A stretch of 64,000 bases of DNA from Streptomyces cinnamoneus (GTDB lineage: Bacteria > Actinomycetota > Actinomycetes > Streptomycetales > Streptomycetaceae): assembly GCF_002939475.1 (NCBI RefSeq), contig NZ_PKFQ01000001.1:4275001-4339000 (forward strand), given 5' to 3'. Shown here in pieces: positions 1 through 7,993 of this stretch (its first letter is position 1; each line of letters begins with the position of its first letter). The position numbers and the translations under genes are program-made. Under the pieces are notes generated by a model that saw only the letters and a program-made list of their open reading frames with translations, ran no database searches and had not been told where the DNA came from.

Positions 1-2
1 AC

Positions 3-569
3 GTCCAGCGCGTCGCCGACGTGATCGGCTCGCCGCTCGTCGCCCTGCTGACCGCCGTACTGGTCGGCATGGTCACGCTGGGCCGCGCGGCCGGCTTCCG
101 CCGGGACCGCCTGGCGGGCACGGTGGAGAAGTCACTGGTCCCGATCGCCGGGATCCTGCTGATCGTGGGGGCCGGCGGCGGCTTCAAGCAGACGCTCATC
201 GACGTGGGCGTCGGCCGGATGATCCTGGACGTCTCCAAGGACTGGTCGGTCTCCGCCCTGCTGCTGGCCTGGCTGATCGCGGTCGGCATCCGCCTCGCCA
301 CCGGGTCCGCGACGGTGGCGACGATCTCCGCCGCCGGGCTGGTGGCCCCGCTGGCGGCGGACATGAGCACGACCCACTCGGCCCTGCTGGTGCTCGCGGT
401 GGGCGCGGGGTCCCTGTTCTTCAGCCACGTGAACGACGCCGGCTTCTGGATGGTGAAGGAGTACTTCGGGATGGGCGTCGGCCAGACGATCAAGACGTGG
501 TCGCTGATGGAGACCGTCATCTCGGTGGTGGGGCTGGGGTTCGTGATGGCGCTGTCGGTGGTGCTGTAG
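3..569 (+). CDS. GntP-family gluconate/organic acid permease (3' part only)
   Basis: C-terminal 188 codons of an integral membrane transporter; the reading frame is open from base 3 and its start lies before the window. The protein is a chain of hydrophobic helices with the loop LATGSATVATISAAG and the late signature FFSHVNDAGFWMVKEYFGM, both typical of GntP/GntT gluconate and related sugar-acid permeases, which act as proton symporters in the cytoplasmic membrane. Substrate cannot be told from this fragment. A strong hairpin follows directly after the stop codon and separates it from the convergent hydroxylase gene. Family assignment is firm; substrate is inferred only from the family name. 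Confidence 0.85.
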   Translation, partial: VQRVADVIGSPLVALLTAVLVGMVTLGRAAGFRRDRLAGTVEKSLVPIAGILLIVGAGGGFKQTLIDVGVGRMILDVSKDWSVSALLLAWLIAVGIRLATGSATVATISAAGLVAPLAADMSTTHSALLVLAVGAGSLFFSHVNDAGFWMVKEYFGMGVGQTIKTWSLMETVISVVGLGFVMALSVVL

Positions 570-570
570 G

Positions 571-595
571 GGCGGGCCGGGCGCGCCGGCCCGCC
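571..595. terminator. Bidirectional hairpin terminator
   Basis: A perfect 10-bp stem GGCGGGCCGG / CCGGCCCGCC with a 5-nt loop starts two bases after the permease stop and precedes the convergent hydroxylase stop at 616. No U-tract, as usual in Streptomyces. Confidence 0.7.
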
Positions 596-615
596 GGGGC
601 AGCGGGGGCGGGACG

Positions 616-2142
616 TCAGGCCGCCACCAGCTTCACGTACTCCGCCACGTCCGCCACGTCGTCCGTCGCCAGCGCCACGTACCCGTCCGGCCGGACCAGG
701 AAGAACCCGGAGCCGTAGCCGGACTTGGCGTGGCCGTGGGCGTCGCGGAGGTCCGCGGACGCGCCGCCGCCCACCCGGCAGGTGCGGATCCAGTCCTCTG
801 CGGGTGCCGTGAACTCCTCGTCCGTCAGCGCGAGCAGCGTGAAGTGCGGCCCCCGGAAGACGTCGAAGAACCGGACCGGGGACCCCGAGGCGTCCATGCA
901 CGTCGCGTCCGGGGCGCGGTCCCCGGCGCGCAGGGCGTCCTCCGGCACGTCGTGGCGCAGGTCGCGGCTGAGGGCGCTGTCGCGGTAGCCGAGGGTCAGC
1001 TGGTGGGTCTCCTTGCCGCGCCGCTGGAGACCGTCGCGGCCGCCCGCGCGGTCGGCCCGGTGGACGCTGGCGGCCAGCCCCAGCACGCCGGCGGCGACAC
1101 GGGTCCGCTCGGCGTCGTACGAGTCCAGCAGCGCGTCGGGCGCCCCCCGCCGCAGGACGGCGGCCAGCTTCCAGCCGAGGTTGTACCCGTCCTGGAGGCT
1201 GGTGTTGAGGCCCTGTCCGCCGTTCGGCGGGTGGACGTGCGCGGCGTCCCCGGCCAGGATCACCCGCCCGTGGCGGAACCGCTCGGCCATCGCCGTGCGC
1301 GCCCGGAAGTCCGACACCCAGCGCACCTCCGTCACCGTCAGCCGCATTCCCGTGCGGGTGGCGACCAGGCGGGTCAGGTCCTCGGCGGAGACGTCCCGCA
1401 GGCGGTCCGGTTCGACGGTGGCGTCGAACGCGGCCATGAGCTGCAGGGCGTCCGAGCCCTCCAGCGAGCGCAGGGTGAACAGGCCGCCCTCGGCCCTGGG
1501 CCACATGTGCCAGTGGTCGGAGTCGATCTCGGCGCGGTCGTCCCCCGCCAGCAGGACGTCGGCGATCAACACGGGCTGGGCCGTGAGTTCTTCGCCGGTG
1601 AAGGGCACGCCCAGCGCCTTGCGGACGGTGCTGCGCCCGCCGTCCGCCGCGACGAGCCAGCCCGCCCGTACGGTCTCCACCGTGCCGTCGGCGTGGCGCA
1701 GCGTGGCGGTGACGCCGTCCGGGTCCTGGGCGAAGTCCGTCAGCTCGGTGCGGAAGTCGACGTGGCCGCCCAGCTCCTCAAGGCGCTCGACGAGCAGCTC
1801 GACCGTCCGCCACTGGGGCAGCATCCGCGGGTCGGGGTAGGGCACGCCGGGGGAGGCGTCGGCGGACTCCACGAAATCCCAGACGCGGACGCGCTCGGGG
1901 CCCTCCCATGCCTGGGCCTTGGGGATCAGGCGGCTCTCCGCCATGAAGGCGGGCAGGAGGCCCAGGTCGTCGAAGACCTCCAGGGTGCGGGGCTGGATGC
2001 CCGTGCCTCGGGAGCCGGGGAAGCCGCGCTCGGAGCGCTCGACGAGGCGGTGGGGTATGCCGCGGCGGGCGAGATCGATGGCGAGGACGAGGCCGGTGGG
2101 ACCGGAGCCGACGATGAGGACTTCGGCGTGTGCGGTGTGCAT
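616..2142 (-). CDS. FAD-dependent aromatic monooxygenase
   Basis: 508-residue flavoprotein hydroxylase of the PHBH / polyketide hydroxylase type (RdmE, rifampicin monooxygenase relatives), using NAD(P)H and O2 to hydroxylate an aromatic substrate in the cytosol. Seen: an N-terminal dinucleotide-binding motif GSGPTGLVLAIDLARRG at about residues 12-28; the second FAD motif GDAAHVHPPNGGQGLNTS at about 300; and a C-terminal thioredoxin-like extension of about 130 residues typical of the larger family members. ATG start at 2142 with a G-rich Shine-Dalgarno (AGAGGGGGG) just upstream. Divergent from the TetR regulator at 2234, and the shared 90-bp region carries two operator-like palindromes, so it is probably repressed by that TetR and induced by its substrate or an antibiotic. 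Substrate unknown. Confidence 0.88.
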   Translation of the reverse strand: MHTAHAEVLIVGSGPTGLVLAIDLARRGIPHRLVERSERGFPGSRGTGIQPRTLEVFDDLGLLPAFMAESRLIPKAQAWEGPERVRVWDFVESADASPGVPYPDPRMLPQWRTVELLVERLEELGGHVDFRTELTDFAQDPDGVTATLRHADGTVETVRAGWLVAADGGRSTVRKALGVPFTGEELTAQPVLIADVLLAGDDRAEIDSDHWHMWPRAEGGLFTLRSLEGSDALQLMAAFDATVEPDRLRDVSAEDLTRLVATRTGMRLTVTEVRWVSDFRARTAMAERFRHGRVILAGDAAHVHPPNGGQGLNTSLQDGYNLGWKLAAVLRRGAPDALLDSYDAERTRVAAGVLGLAASVHRADRAGGRDGLQRRGKETHQLTLGYRDSALSRDLRHDVPEDALRAGDRAPDATCMDASGSPVRFFDVFRGPHFTLLALTDEEFTAPAEDWIRTCRVGGGASADLRDAHGHAKSGYGSGFFLVRPDGYVALATDDVADVAEYVKLVAA

Positions 2143-2175
2143 GGGAACCCCCCTCTGAGAGACCCTCAGAGCCGT

Positions 2176-2224
2176 TTAACGTTGTTAAGCGCTGGCCCTC
2201 CCAGAGTGAACTGAACGTTGTTAA
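2176..2224. promoter_or_regulatory. Paired TetR-type operators in divergent promoter region
   Basis: TTAACGTTGTTAA (2176-2188) is a palindrome with a 3-nt centre; the near-identical TGAACGTTGTTAA lies at 2212-2224, 36 bp centre to centre. The 12-mer AACGTTGTTAAG is exactly repeated. They sit between the divergent hydroxylase and tetR starts, so binding by the adjacent TetR, with autorepression, is inferred. Confidence 0.7.
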
Positions 2225-2233
2225 GGTGTCAAG

Positions 2234-2881
2234 GTGTCTTCTCGCATCGACCGCGCCCTGGTGGCCGGAACCGCACTGCGCCTGCTCAACGAGGTGGGCC
2301 TCGAAGGCCTGACGGTGCGCAGGATCGCCAAGGAACTCAACGTCCAGGCCCCGGCCCTGTACTGGCATTTCAAGAACAAGCAGGAACTGCTCGACGCGGT
2401 GGCCACGGAGATGTTCCGGCGGATGGCCGGATCCATCGCCGCGGCACCCCGCGACACCTGGCAGGAGTACCTGGCGGTCAACGCCAGGGGGCTGCGGGGC
2501 TTCCTGCTCGGCTACCGCGACGGCGCCAAGGTCTTCGGGGGCACGCGCTTCACGGACATCGACAGCTACGCCGCCCCGGTGGAGCAGATGATGCGCGTGC
2601 TCGTGGACGCGGGCTTCACGCCGGACGCGGCCGCCCGGGCCTGGTTCACGGTCAACACGTACACGATGGGGTACGTGATGGAGGAGCAGTCCGTCTTCCC
2701 CGACCCCGCCACCGGGGAGCGCGACCCCGCCTACGCGCTCGACGGCCGGGCGCGGCGTCTGGAGGACTACCCCCTGGTGGACCAGGCCGGGCACACGTTC
2801 TTCGGGGACATGGAGAAGGGCTTCGACGAGGGCCTGCGCGCCGTCGTCGCGGGCATCGAGGCGACCTTGCTGCGGCCGTAG
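2234..2881 (+). CDS. TetR-family repressor (TetR_C-like)
   Basis: 215-residue transcriptional repressor. The N-terminal helix-turn-helix spans roughly residues 12-50 (LTVRRIAKELNVQAPALYWH), followed by FKNKQELLD, the hallmark of the true TetR subgroup with a tetracycline-repressor-type C-terminal ligand domain. GTG start at 2234, with AAGG six bases upstream; the repeat AAGGTGTC AAGGTGTC surrounds the start. Divergent from the FAD monooxygenase; the two TTAAC-GTT-GTTAA palindromes in between are its likely binding sites, the second one lying only about 10 bp from its own start codon, which suggests autoregulation. Ligand unknown; aromatic compounds or drugs are common for such pairs. Confidence 0.88.
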   Translation: MSSRIDRALVAGTALRLLNEVGLEGLTVRRIAKELNVQAPALYWHFKNKQELLDAVATEMFRRMAGSIAAAPRDTWQEYLAVNARGLRGFLLGYRDGAKVFGGTRFTDIDSYAAPVEQMMRVLVDAGFTPDAAARAWFTVNTYTMGYVMEEQSVFPDPATGERDPAYALDGRARRLEDYPLVDQAGHTFFGDMEKGFDEGLRAVVAGIEATLLRP

Positions 2882-2902
2882 CGAAGCCGTCCGCGACCCG
2901 GA

Positions 2903-2941
2903 CCGCGACCGCCGGGCCGCCCCGCCCGGCTACGGTCGCGG
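2903..2941. terminator. Hairpin terminator between convergent genes
   Basis: Stem of 15-16 bp (2903-2917 with 2924-2941, a TA bulge on the right arm) over a 6-nt loop. It lies after tetR and overlaps the last codons of the convergent acyltransferase, so it can serve both directions. Confidence 0.6.
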
Positions 2942-4075
2942 GCCGTCCGGACGGCCCCGGCCGCCCTCCAGGGCCCGCCGCAGCGCGGGCGTGAACCGCC
3001 GTTCCACGCAGCGGTGGAGGGCCCACGCCAGCAGCAGCATCAGCGCCAGCGTCAGCGCGAAGGTGACGGCGGACGGCAGGCCCAGCCCCCGGTGCAGGCC
3101 CCCGATCACGACCCAGCCCAGGTGCTCGTGCACCAGGTAGAAGGGGTAGGTCAGCGCCCCGGCGAAGGGCAGCCAGCGCCAGTTCGCCCACGTGGTCCTC
3201 CCGAGTGCCACCGCCGCGACGGCCGCGTACCCGAGGGCGAGGACGGCGATGATGACGTAGGGCGAACGGTATGAGAAGTAGTGCGGGTTGGGCGGGTGCC
3301 ACAGCCCCGCCACCGCGTAGTGCTGGCCCAGCAGGAAGCTGACCGCGACGATGCCCCACGCGAGGGCGTCGTGCCCGAAACGGTGCACGAGGTACAGGCC
3401 GACGCCGCCGATGAAGTACGCGGAGTACTCCGGCATGAACACCACACGCAGGAACTCCACATGGGAGGCCGTGGTGACGACCGTCATCAGCGTCCACACC
3501 GCACAGAACAGCATCACGCGCTGCCGGCTCGCCCCCGGCAGCACCACGAACAGCGCGAACAGGGCGTAGAAGCGCAGCTCCGCCCACAGCGTCCAGCACA
3601 CGCCCAGCACCCGCTCGGCACCGACGGGCTGCTGGAGCATGGTGAGGTTGACGAGAGTGTCGCTCGCGGACACGGTCTTGTACGTCACCCACGGCAGCGC
3701 GAAGGCCACGGTGACCAGCGCGATCGCGACCCAGTAGGCGGGGTAGAGGCGGGCCGCGCGCGAGGCGACGAAGGAGCGCAGGGGGCGGCCCCAGCCGCTC
3801 ATGCAGATCACGAAACCGCTGATGACGAAGAAGATCTGCACACCGAGACAGCCGTAGGCGAAGGCCGGTGACAGGTGCGGGAACTCATGGCGGGGCGACG
3901 CCCCCCACGCCCGGCTGACGTCGCCGTCCCGCCCGCCGTAGTGGTAGAGCGCCACCATCAGCGCGGCGACGAGCCGCAGCCCGTCGAGCGCCCGCAGCCG
4001 GCCGTGCGCGCGGGGCTCCTCCGGCGGGGCGGTGCGGGCCCGGGGGAGGGCCGGGGTGGCGGCCGTCGTGGTCAT
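2930..4075 (-). CDS. Acyltransferase family 3 (OafA/YrhL-type) membrane protein
   Basis: 381-residue polytopic membrane protein with about ten hydrophobic helices. Near the N-terminus it has the family-3 signature RLRALDGLRLVAALMVALYH, where the final histidine is the conserved catalytic-site residue, followed by YGGRDG; FFVISGFVICMSGWG follows at about residue 85. The family O-acetylates (or otherwise acylates) extracytoplasmic sugars using cytosolic acyl-CoA. It is the distal gene of the minus-strand half of the nonulosonate/glycosyltransferase locus, 37 bp after the polysialyltransferase-like gene, so a role in decorating the locus's cell-wall polymer is inferred. Stop overlaps the terminator hairpin shared with tetR. 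Confidence 0.85.
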   Translation of the reverse strand: MTTTAATPALPRARTAPPEEPRAHGRLRALDGLRLVAALMVALYHYGGRDGDVSRAWGASPRHEFPHLSPAFAYGCLGVQIFFVISGFVICMSGWGRPLRSFVASRAARLYPAYWVAIALVTVAFALPWVTYKTVSASDTLVNLTMLQQPVGAERVLGVCWTLWAELRFYALFALFVVLPGASRQRVMLFCAVWTLMTVVTTASHVEFLRVVFMPEYSAYFIGGVGLYLVHRFGHDALAWGIVAVSFLLGQHYAVAGLWHPPNPHYFSYRSPYVIIAVLALGYAAVAAVALGRTTWANWRWLPFAGALTYPFYLVHEHLGWVVIGGLHRGLGLPSAVTFALTLALMLLLAWALHRCVERRFTPALRRALEGGRGRPDGPRP

Positions 4076-4112
4076 CGGGCCACCGGCTTCGGCCCCGGCC
4101 TCGCTGCGGACG

Positions 4113-5468
4113 TCATGTCGTCACCGTTCTCTTCAGCAACCGCCGCCGCACCGCCCGCGCCCGGCGCACCACGCGCCGCACGGCCGGACTGCGGGGGAGG
4201 AAGGCGAGCTGGGAGGGGATCGCGCCCGGCAGGGCCAGCGCGGTCAGGCGGCGGCGCTTGAAGTAGCGCCGGGTACGGGCGTTCAGGCGCGCCGACAGAT
4301 AGCGTTCGGCGGCCGGGCGCAGCCCGGGCAGGACCTGGGGCTGCATCGCGTAGCCGACCGCCGCCAGCAGGCCGTCGAGGTCCTCCTCGCCGGCCCCGGC
4401 GGCCGGGCCCGACCGCTCCAGGTCGGGCAGCAGCGCGTCCACGATCGTCACCGGCACGCGGTTGCTGTTCTGGTACGGCGCCAGCCGCTCCAGCAGCAGG
4501 TCCGTGCCGGCCCGGGCGACGGGCAGCCCGTAGAGGGTGCGCGCGGTGAGCAGGGCCGTGGAGAAGCAGGCGACGACGAGCGCGGGCCGCAGCCGCTGGT
4601 AGAGCACCTCGGCGAGCACGGGCGCGTCCAGCACCGTCAGGTCCGCGCCGAGCCGCTCCGCCTCCTCCTCCAGCATCCCGGACCAGCGGGCCGGGGACGA
4701 GGGGTGCGGCTTGAAGACCACCCGGCGGTGGCCGCGGGCGACCGCGCCGCGCAGCATCCGCACATGGAGGCGCTCCTCCTCCTCGGGCGTGAGGATGTCC
4801 AGCGCCGACAGGTACTGGCCGAGCAGCAGGGCGGCCCCCTCGGGGGCCGGGGGCAGGCTCGCTGCGGCCGCGTCGGCCAGCTCGCCCAGCACCTTGGTGA
4901 CGACCTCGCCGGGCACGACCCGCGGCTCCACCCCGAACTCGGAGAGCAGCAACGGTCTGAGCCCCGGCACCAGGTCGAGGTGGAGCAGGCTCCGCACCCG
5001 GGTGCCGACCAGCGGGTCGAGCTTGCTGCGCGTGGGCCCGTAGCTCATCAGCCCGTCGGCGTAGACGTCCAGCGGGGCGTCGGTGAAGATCTGGGCGAGC
5101 GCGAGGGCCGGGTTGACCTGGAGGGACTCCAGGACGATCGCCACCTCGTCCGTGCCCAGGTCCCACAGCAGCCGCAGGTGGCGCTCCCACAGCGGCGCGT
5201 CGTCCGGGCGGGGCGACCAGCCGGTGGGGTGGAAGGGGCGGATGGCGTCGTTCCAGGACAGCAGCCCGTCGAAGCGGGCGCCCAGCGACGCGAAGCCGGG
5301 CGCCTCGTCGAGCGCGGCGGTGGTCTCGGGCGTGGCGGCGGTGTTGGCGACCACCAGCAGCCGGCGGTCCGCGGCGGGCAGCAGCCCGGCGTCCAGCGCG
5401 GCGGCGAGGGTGGCGGCCCCGTAGAGCGTCGAGGCGAGGAGGATCTGGGTGCGCTGGCGGGCCGGCAT
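4113..5468 (-). CDS. Alpha-2,8-polysialyltransferase-like protein
   Basis: 451-residue cytosolic glycosyltransferase candidate resembling the A-2_8-polyST / GT52-like family that polymerises sialic acid in bacterial capsules. Visible features are the N-terminal STLYGAATLAAALDAG, the central EVAIVLESLQVNPALALAQIF and YADGLMSYGPTRSKLD, then LLLGQYLSALDILTPEEEER and the later VFKPHPSSPARWSGMLEEEA, with the HP motif and downstream CFSTALLTARTLYG that bind CMP-sugar in this superfamily. The ATG at 5468 overlaps the GT2 stop by one base (TGATG), so translation is coupled. A longer open frame runs further upstream inside the GT2 gene but is not coding. Probably adds nonulosonate units to a cell-wall polymer; donor and acceptor are inferred from context. 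Confidence 0.78.
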   Translation of the reverse strand: MPARQRTQILLASTLYGAATLAAALDAGLLPAADRRLLVVANTAATPETTAALDEAPGFASLGARFDGLLSWNDAIRPFHPTGWSPRPDDAPLWERHLRLLWDLGTDEVAIVLESLQVNPALALAQIFTDAPLDVYADGLMSYGPTRSKLDPLVGTRVRSLLHLDLVPGLRPLLLSEFGVEPRVVPGEVVTKVLGELADAAAASLPPAPEGAALLLGQYLSALDILTPEEEERLHVRMLRGAVARGHRRVVFKPHPSSPARWSGMLEEEAERLGADLTVLDAPVLAEVLYQRLRPALVVACFSTALLTARTLYGLPVARAGTDLLLERLAPYQNSNRVPVTIVDALLPDLERSGPAAGAGEEDLDGLLAAVGYAMQPQVLPGLRPAAERYLSARLNARTRRYFKRRRLTALALPGAIPSQLAFLPRSPAVRRVVRRARAVRRRLLKRTVTT

Positions 5469-6442
5469 CAGGCGGTCGCCTCCGCCCGCACGGGCCTGCG
5501 GCGCAGCCTGCGCAGCCGCACGGCGCGGTCCTCGTCCATGGCGCGCAGGGCGTCCTCCACCAGGTGCCGGGGCATGCGCCGCAGAGCGGCCGCGCTTTTC
5601 GAACGGAGTGTCCGGGCGACATCCGGTTCGAATCGTTCGATATGAGCGAGGTGGTGCGCAATGATCGCGCAATAGGTGCGGACGGCTTTCGGGAGAAGTT
5701 TTTCCGCATCCCGGTCGCGTGAGGTTTCGTCGATTACCTGATCGAATGCGCGAAGGAAATCCAGTTGCCGCACGTCGCCGATCTGCGTGAGGGACGTCGC
5801 CACGCCGCGCCGGTAGAAAACACCCAGAAGTCCGGTGACGGCGAACGACCGCGCCTCGCGGTGCAGCCGCCAGATCCAGGGGCGGTCCTCCGCGGTGCGC
5901 AGGCCGTCGTGGAAGTGCAGCACGCCCTCGTCCAGCAGGCGGCGGTGGTAGACGCCCGCCCAGGCGTAGGGGTAGTCGACGGAGGTCGAGCGGTCGGCGG
6001 GCAGGATCGCCTCGCGCGGCGTGAGCGCCACGCCGCGCCGGCCGACCGGAGCCCGGTGGACCGTACGGGTCCGGCCCGTGCACTGGACGTGGTCGGTGCG
6101 GACGAAGTCCACCCCCAACTCCTCGGCGAAAGCGAGCAGTTCGGTGTAGTAGCCCGGCGCGAGCCAGTCGTCGCCGTCGAGGAACGTGACGTACTCCCCG
6201 CGCGCCGCGTCCAGGCCGGTGTTGCGGGCCGTGGCCAGGCCGCCGTTCTTCTCGTGGCGCACGAGCACCGCCCCCGGCAGCTCCCGCCCAGCGCGCTCCA
6301 GCACCTGCCCGGTGCCGTCCGTCGAACAGTCGTCGACGAGAATGAATTCGAAGTCCTCGCGGGCGTTCGCACGAAGACTTCGCAGGGTGTCGGGGGCGTA
6401 TGTCTGCACGTTGAAGAACGGCACGACGACGGAGAGCTTCAC
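5468..6442 (-). CDS. Family 2 glycosyltransferase (GT-A)
   Basis: 324-residue cytosolic glycosyltransferase. It opens with KLSVVVPFFNVQTYAPDTL, then FEFILVDDCSTDGTGQVLE and ARGEYVTFLDGDDW: the standard GT2 nucleotide-sugar site with the DDCSTDGT acid pair and a DGDD (DxD) metal motif. The C-terminal third (residues about 210-320) is helical and lacks membrane segments. Start taken as GTG at 6442 (GTG 6445 is also possible); the open frame continues upstream without family similarity. It is the first gene of the minus-strand unit and overlaps the next by one base. The divergent DUF6716 gene starts 190 bp away. Likely adds a hexose or linkage sugar to the nonulosonate polymer; sugar unknown. 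Confidence 0.85.
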   Translation of the reverse strand: MKLSVVVPFFNVQTYAPDTLRSLRANAREDFEFILVDDCSTDGTGQVLERAGRELPGAVLVRHEKNGGLATARNTGLDAARGEYVTFLDGDDWLAPGYYTELLAFAEELGVDFVRTDHVQCTGRTRTVHRAPVGRRGVALTPREAILPADRSTSVDYPYAWAGVYHRRLLDEGVLHFHDGLRTAEDRPWIWRLHREARSFAVTGLLGVFYRRGVATSLTQIGDVRQLDFLRAFDQVIDETSRDRDAEKLLPKAVRTYCAIIAHHLAHIERFEPDVARTLRSKSAAALRRMPRHLVEDALRAMDEDRAVRLRRLRRRPVRAEATA

Positions 6443-6593
6443 CACCCGGGTGACGCTATGCGCTTCCCCGGCATTCGTCCTGACGCACGGCATAAGGGTG
6501 GGTGAACGAAGCGCGGCGGAACGATGAACCGCCCGGCCCCGCCATCCGCGTCCCCGATCGTCGGTGTGCTGTTTACCGGCTGTTGAAGTGCCG

Positions 6594-6623
6594 TTGGGCA
6601 ACGAAACGGAATGCATTTCTATC
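6594..6623 (+). promoter_or_regulatory. Putative promoter of the DUF6716 gene
   Basis: TTGGGC (6594-6599), 18-bp spacer, TCTATC (6618-6623). The GTG chosen as start lies 9 nt downstream with no Shine-Dalgarno, which would suit a leaderless or nearly leaderless transcript. Read by eye only. Confidence 0.35.
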
Positions 6624-6632
6624 GTCGGCGAC

Positions 6633-7970
6633 GTGCCATCACGTGCTGCCGAACGCTCGTCGCCCCCGCCGCGCACCGCCGTGCTCGCGGACTCCGACAC
6701 CCGGTGGAAATGGGGGGCGCTCACCGCTCACCGGATCGCGCCGGGCGGCCGGCTCGACGGCTTCCTGCTGCGGGGCCGCGCCACCCCGACCGTCCGCCAG
6801 CTCGCCGAGGTCGGCGTCCGCCCCGACGCGCTGCGCGAGGTCACCGGCACCGAGTTCGTCCACGCGGTGGACCGGGACCGCTACGACGTGGTGGTCCTGG
6901 CCTGCGTCGGGGGAGCCGTGCAGGCGATGCTGCACGGGCTGGCCGCCACCTGGCGCGGCCGGCCCCGCCGTCCGGTCGTCGTCACCGGCTACGTGGGCGT
7001 CGTCTACGAGAAGCTCGCCGACGGCCTGCTGCTGCGGCACGGCGCCGACCTCGTCCTCGCCAACTCCCGCCACGACGCGGAGCGTTTCCGCGCGGTGTAC
7101 GAGGGCGCGGGCGCCCCGGCGGACGGCGTCACCGAGTGCGCGCTGCCGTTCCTGGGCGGCGCCCGCTACGCCGGCCGCCCGCCGGGACGCCCGTACACCC
7201 TGGCCTTCGCCGCCCAGCCCTCCGTGCCCGACCGCAAGGAGGACCGGATGTACCTGCTGGAGCGCGCCGCCCGGCACGCCCGGCGGCACCCGGACCGCGA
7301 GGTGCTCATCAAGCTGCGCAGCAAGCCCGGCGAGCACACCACACACATCGAGGAACTCCCGTACCAGAAGCTCGCCGTCCGGCTCCCCGGCGGCCTGCCG
7401 CCCAACTGCCGTCCCGTCTACGGTCACATGGGCGAGGTCCTCGACCGCACCGACCTCCTGGTCACCGTCAGCTCCACGGCCGCCCTGGAAGCCCTCCACC
7501 GCGGCGTCCCCACCGCCGTCCTCACCGACCTCGGCATCCGCGAACCCCTGGGCAACCACCACTTCCTCGGCTCCGGCTGCCTCGCCTCCTGGGACCAGCT
7601 CGACGCCGGCCACCTGCCCGTGCCGGACCCCGCCTGGACGGCCCGCCAGGGCGTCGCGCCGGACGGGACGTACGAGCACGCCTTCGACACCGCCCGCGAA
7701 CGCGTCGCCGAGCTGGCCGCCCGCCCCGTCCTGCCCCCGCTCGCCCCCTACTACACCGCGCGGACCGCACCCGGCTACCTCCCCGGCGTCCTCGCCCGCC
7801 ACGGCCTGGACCCCACCGGCCGGCCCCTGCCCGGACGGGCCGCACCCGGCCGCCCGGAGAGCGCCCTCGCCCGCCTGACCCGCGGCGCGCTGCGCGACGC
7901 GGCGCGCAGCGCCTACCGGCACGGGGTGCAGCGCGTGGCGCCCGTCATCCGCCGGCTGGGAGAGCTGTGA
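6633..7970 (+). CDS. DUF6716 putative glycosyltransferase
   Basis: 445-residue protein that I recognise as the DUF6716 putative glycosyltransferase family seen beside nonulosonate genes in Streptomyces. It has a GT-B-like look: an N-terminal half ending in RPVVVTGYVGVVYEKLADGL and a C-terminal half with PDREVLIKLRSKPGEHTTH and LVTVSSTAALEALHRGVPTA, the latter like the CMP-sugar-binding S-T motif of sialyltransferase-like enzymes. No signal peptide or membrane span. GTG start at 6633 (the frame is open back to 6564 but without an SD). It ends 23 bp before the CMP-synthetase gene and is the first gene of the plus-strand operon. Role in the polymer inferred from neighbours. Confidence 0.75.
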   Translation: MPSRAAERSSPPPRTAVLADSDTRWKWGALTAHRIAPGGRLDGFLLRGRATPTVRQLAEVGVRPDALREVTGTEFVHAVDRDRYDVVVLACVGGAVQAMLHGLAATWRGRPRRPVVVTGYVGVVYEKLADGLLLRHGADLVLANSRHDAERFRAVYEGAGAPADGVTECALPFLGGARYAGRPPGRPYTLAFAAQPSVPDRKEDRMYLLERAARHARRHPDREVLIKLRSKPGEHTTHIEELPYQKLAVRLPGGLPPNCRPVYGHMGEVLDRTDLLVTVSSTAALEALHRGVPTAVLTDLGIREPLGNHHFLGSGCLASWDQLDAGHLPVPDPAWTARQGVAPDGTYEHAFDTARERVAELAARPVLPPLAPYYTARTAPGYLPGVLARHGLDPTGRPLPGRAAPGRPESALARLTRGALRDAARSAYRHGVQRVAPVIRRLGEL

Positions 7971-7993
7971 CCGCGTCCCCGAAGGAGCATCCC

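Noticed and set aside
4113-6083. A 656-codon open frame that would fuse a polysialyltransferase to an upstream Arg/Pro-rich segment
   Set aside because: The upstream part is the antisense-free shifted frame of the GT2 gene with typical high-GC shadow composition; a proper ATG at 5468 overlaps the GT2 stop.
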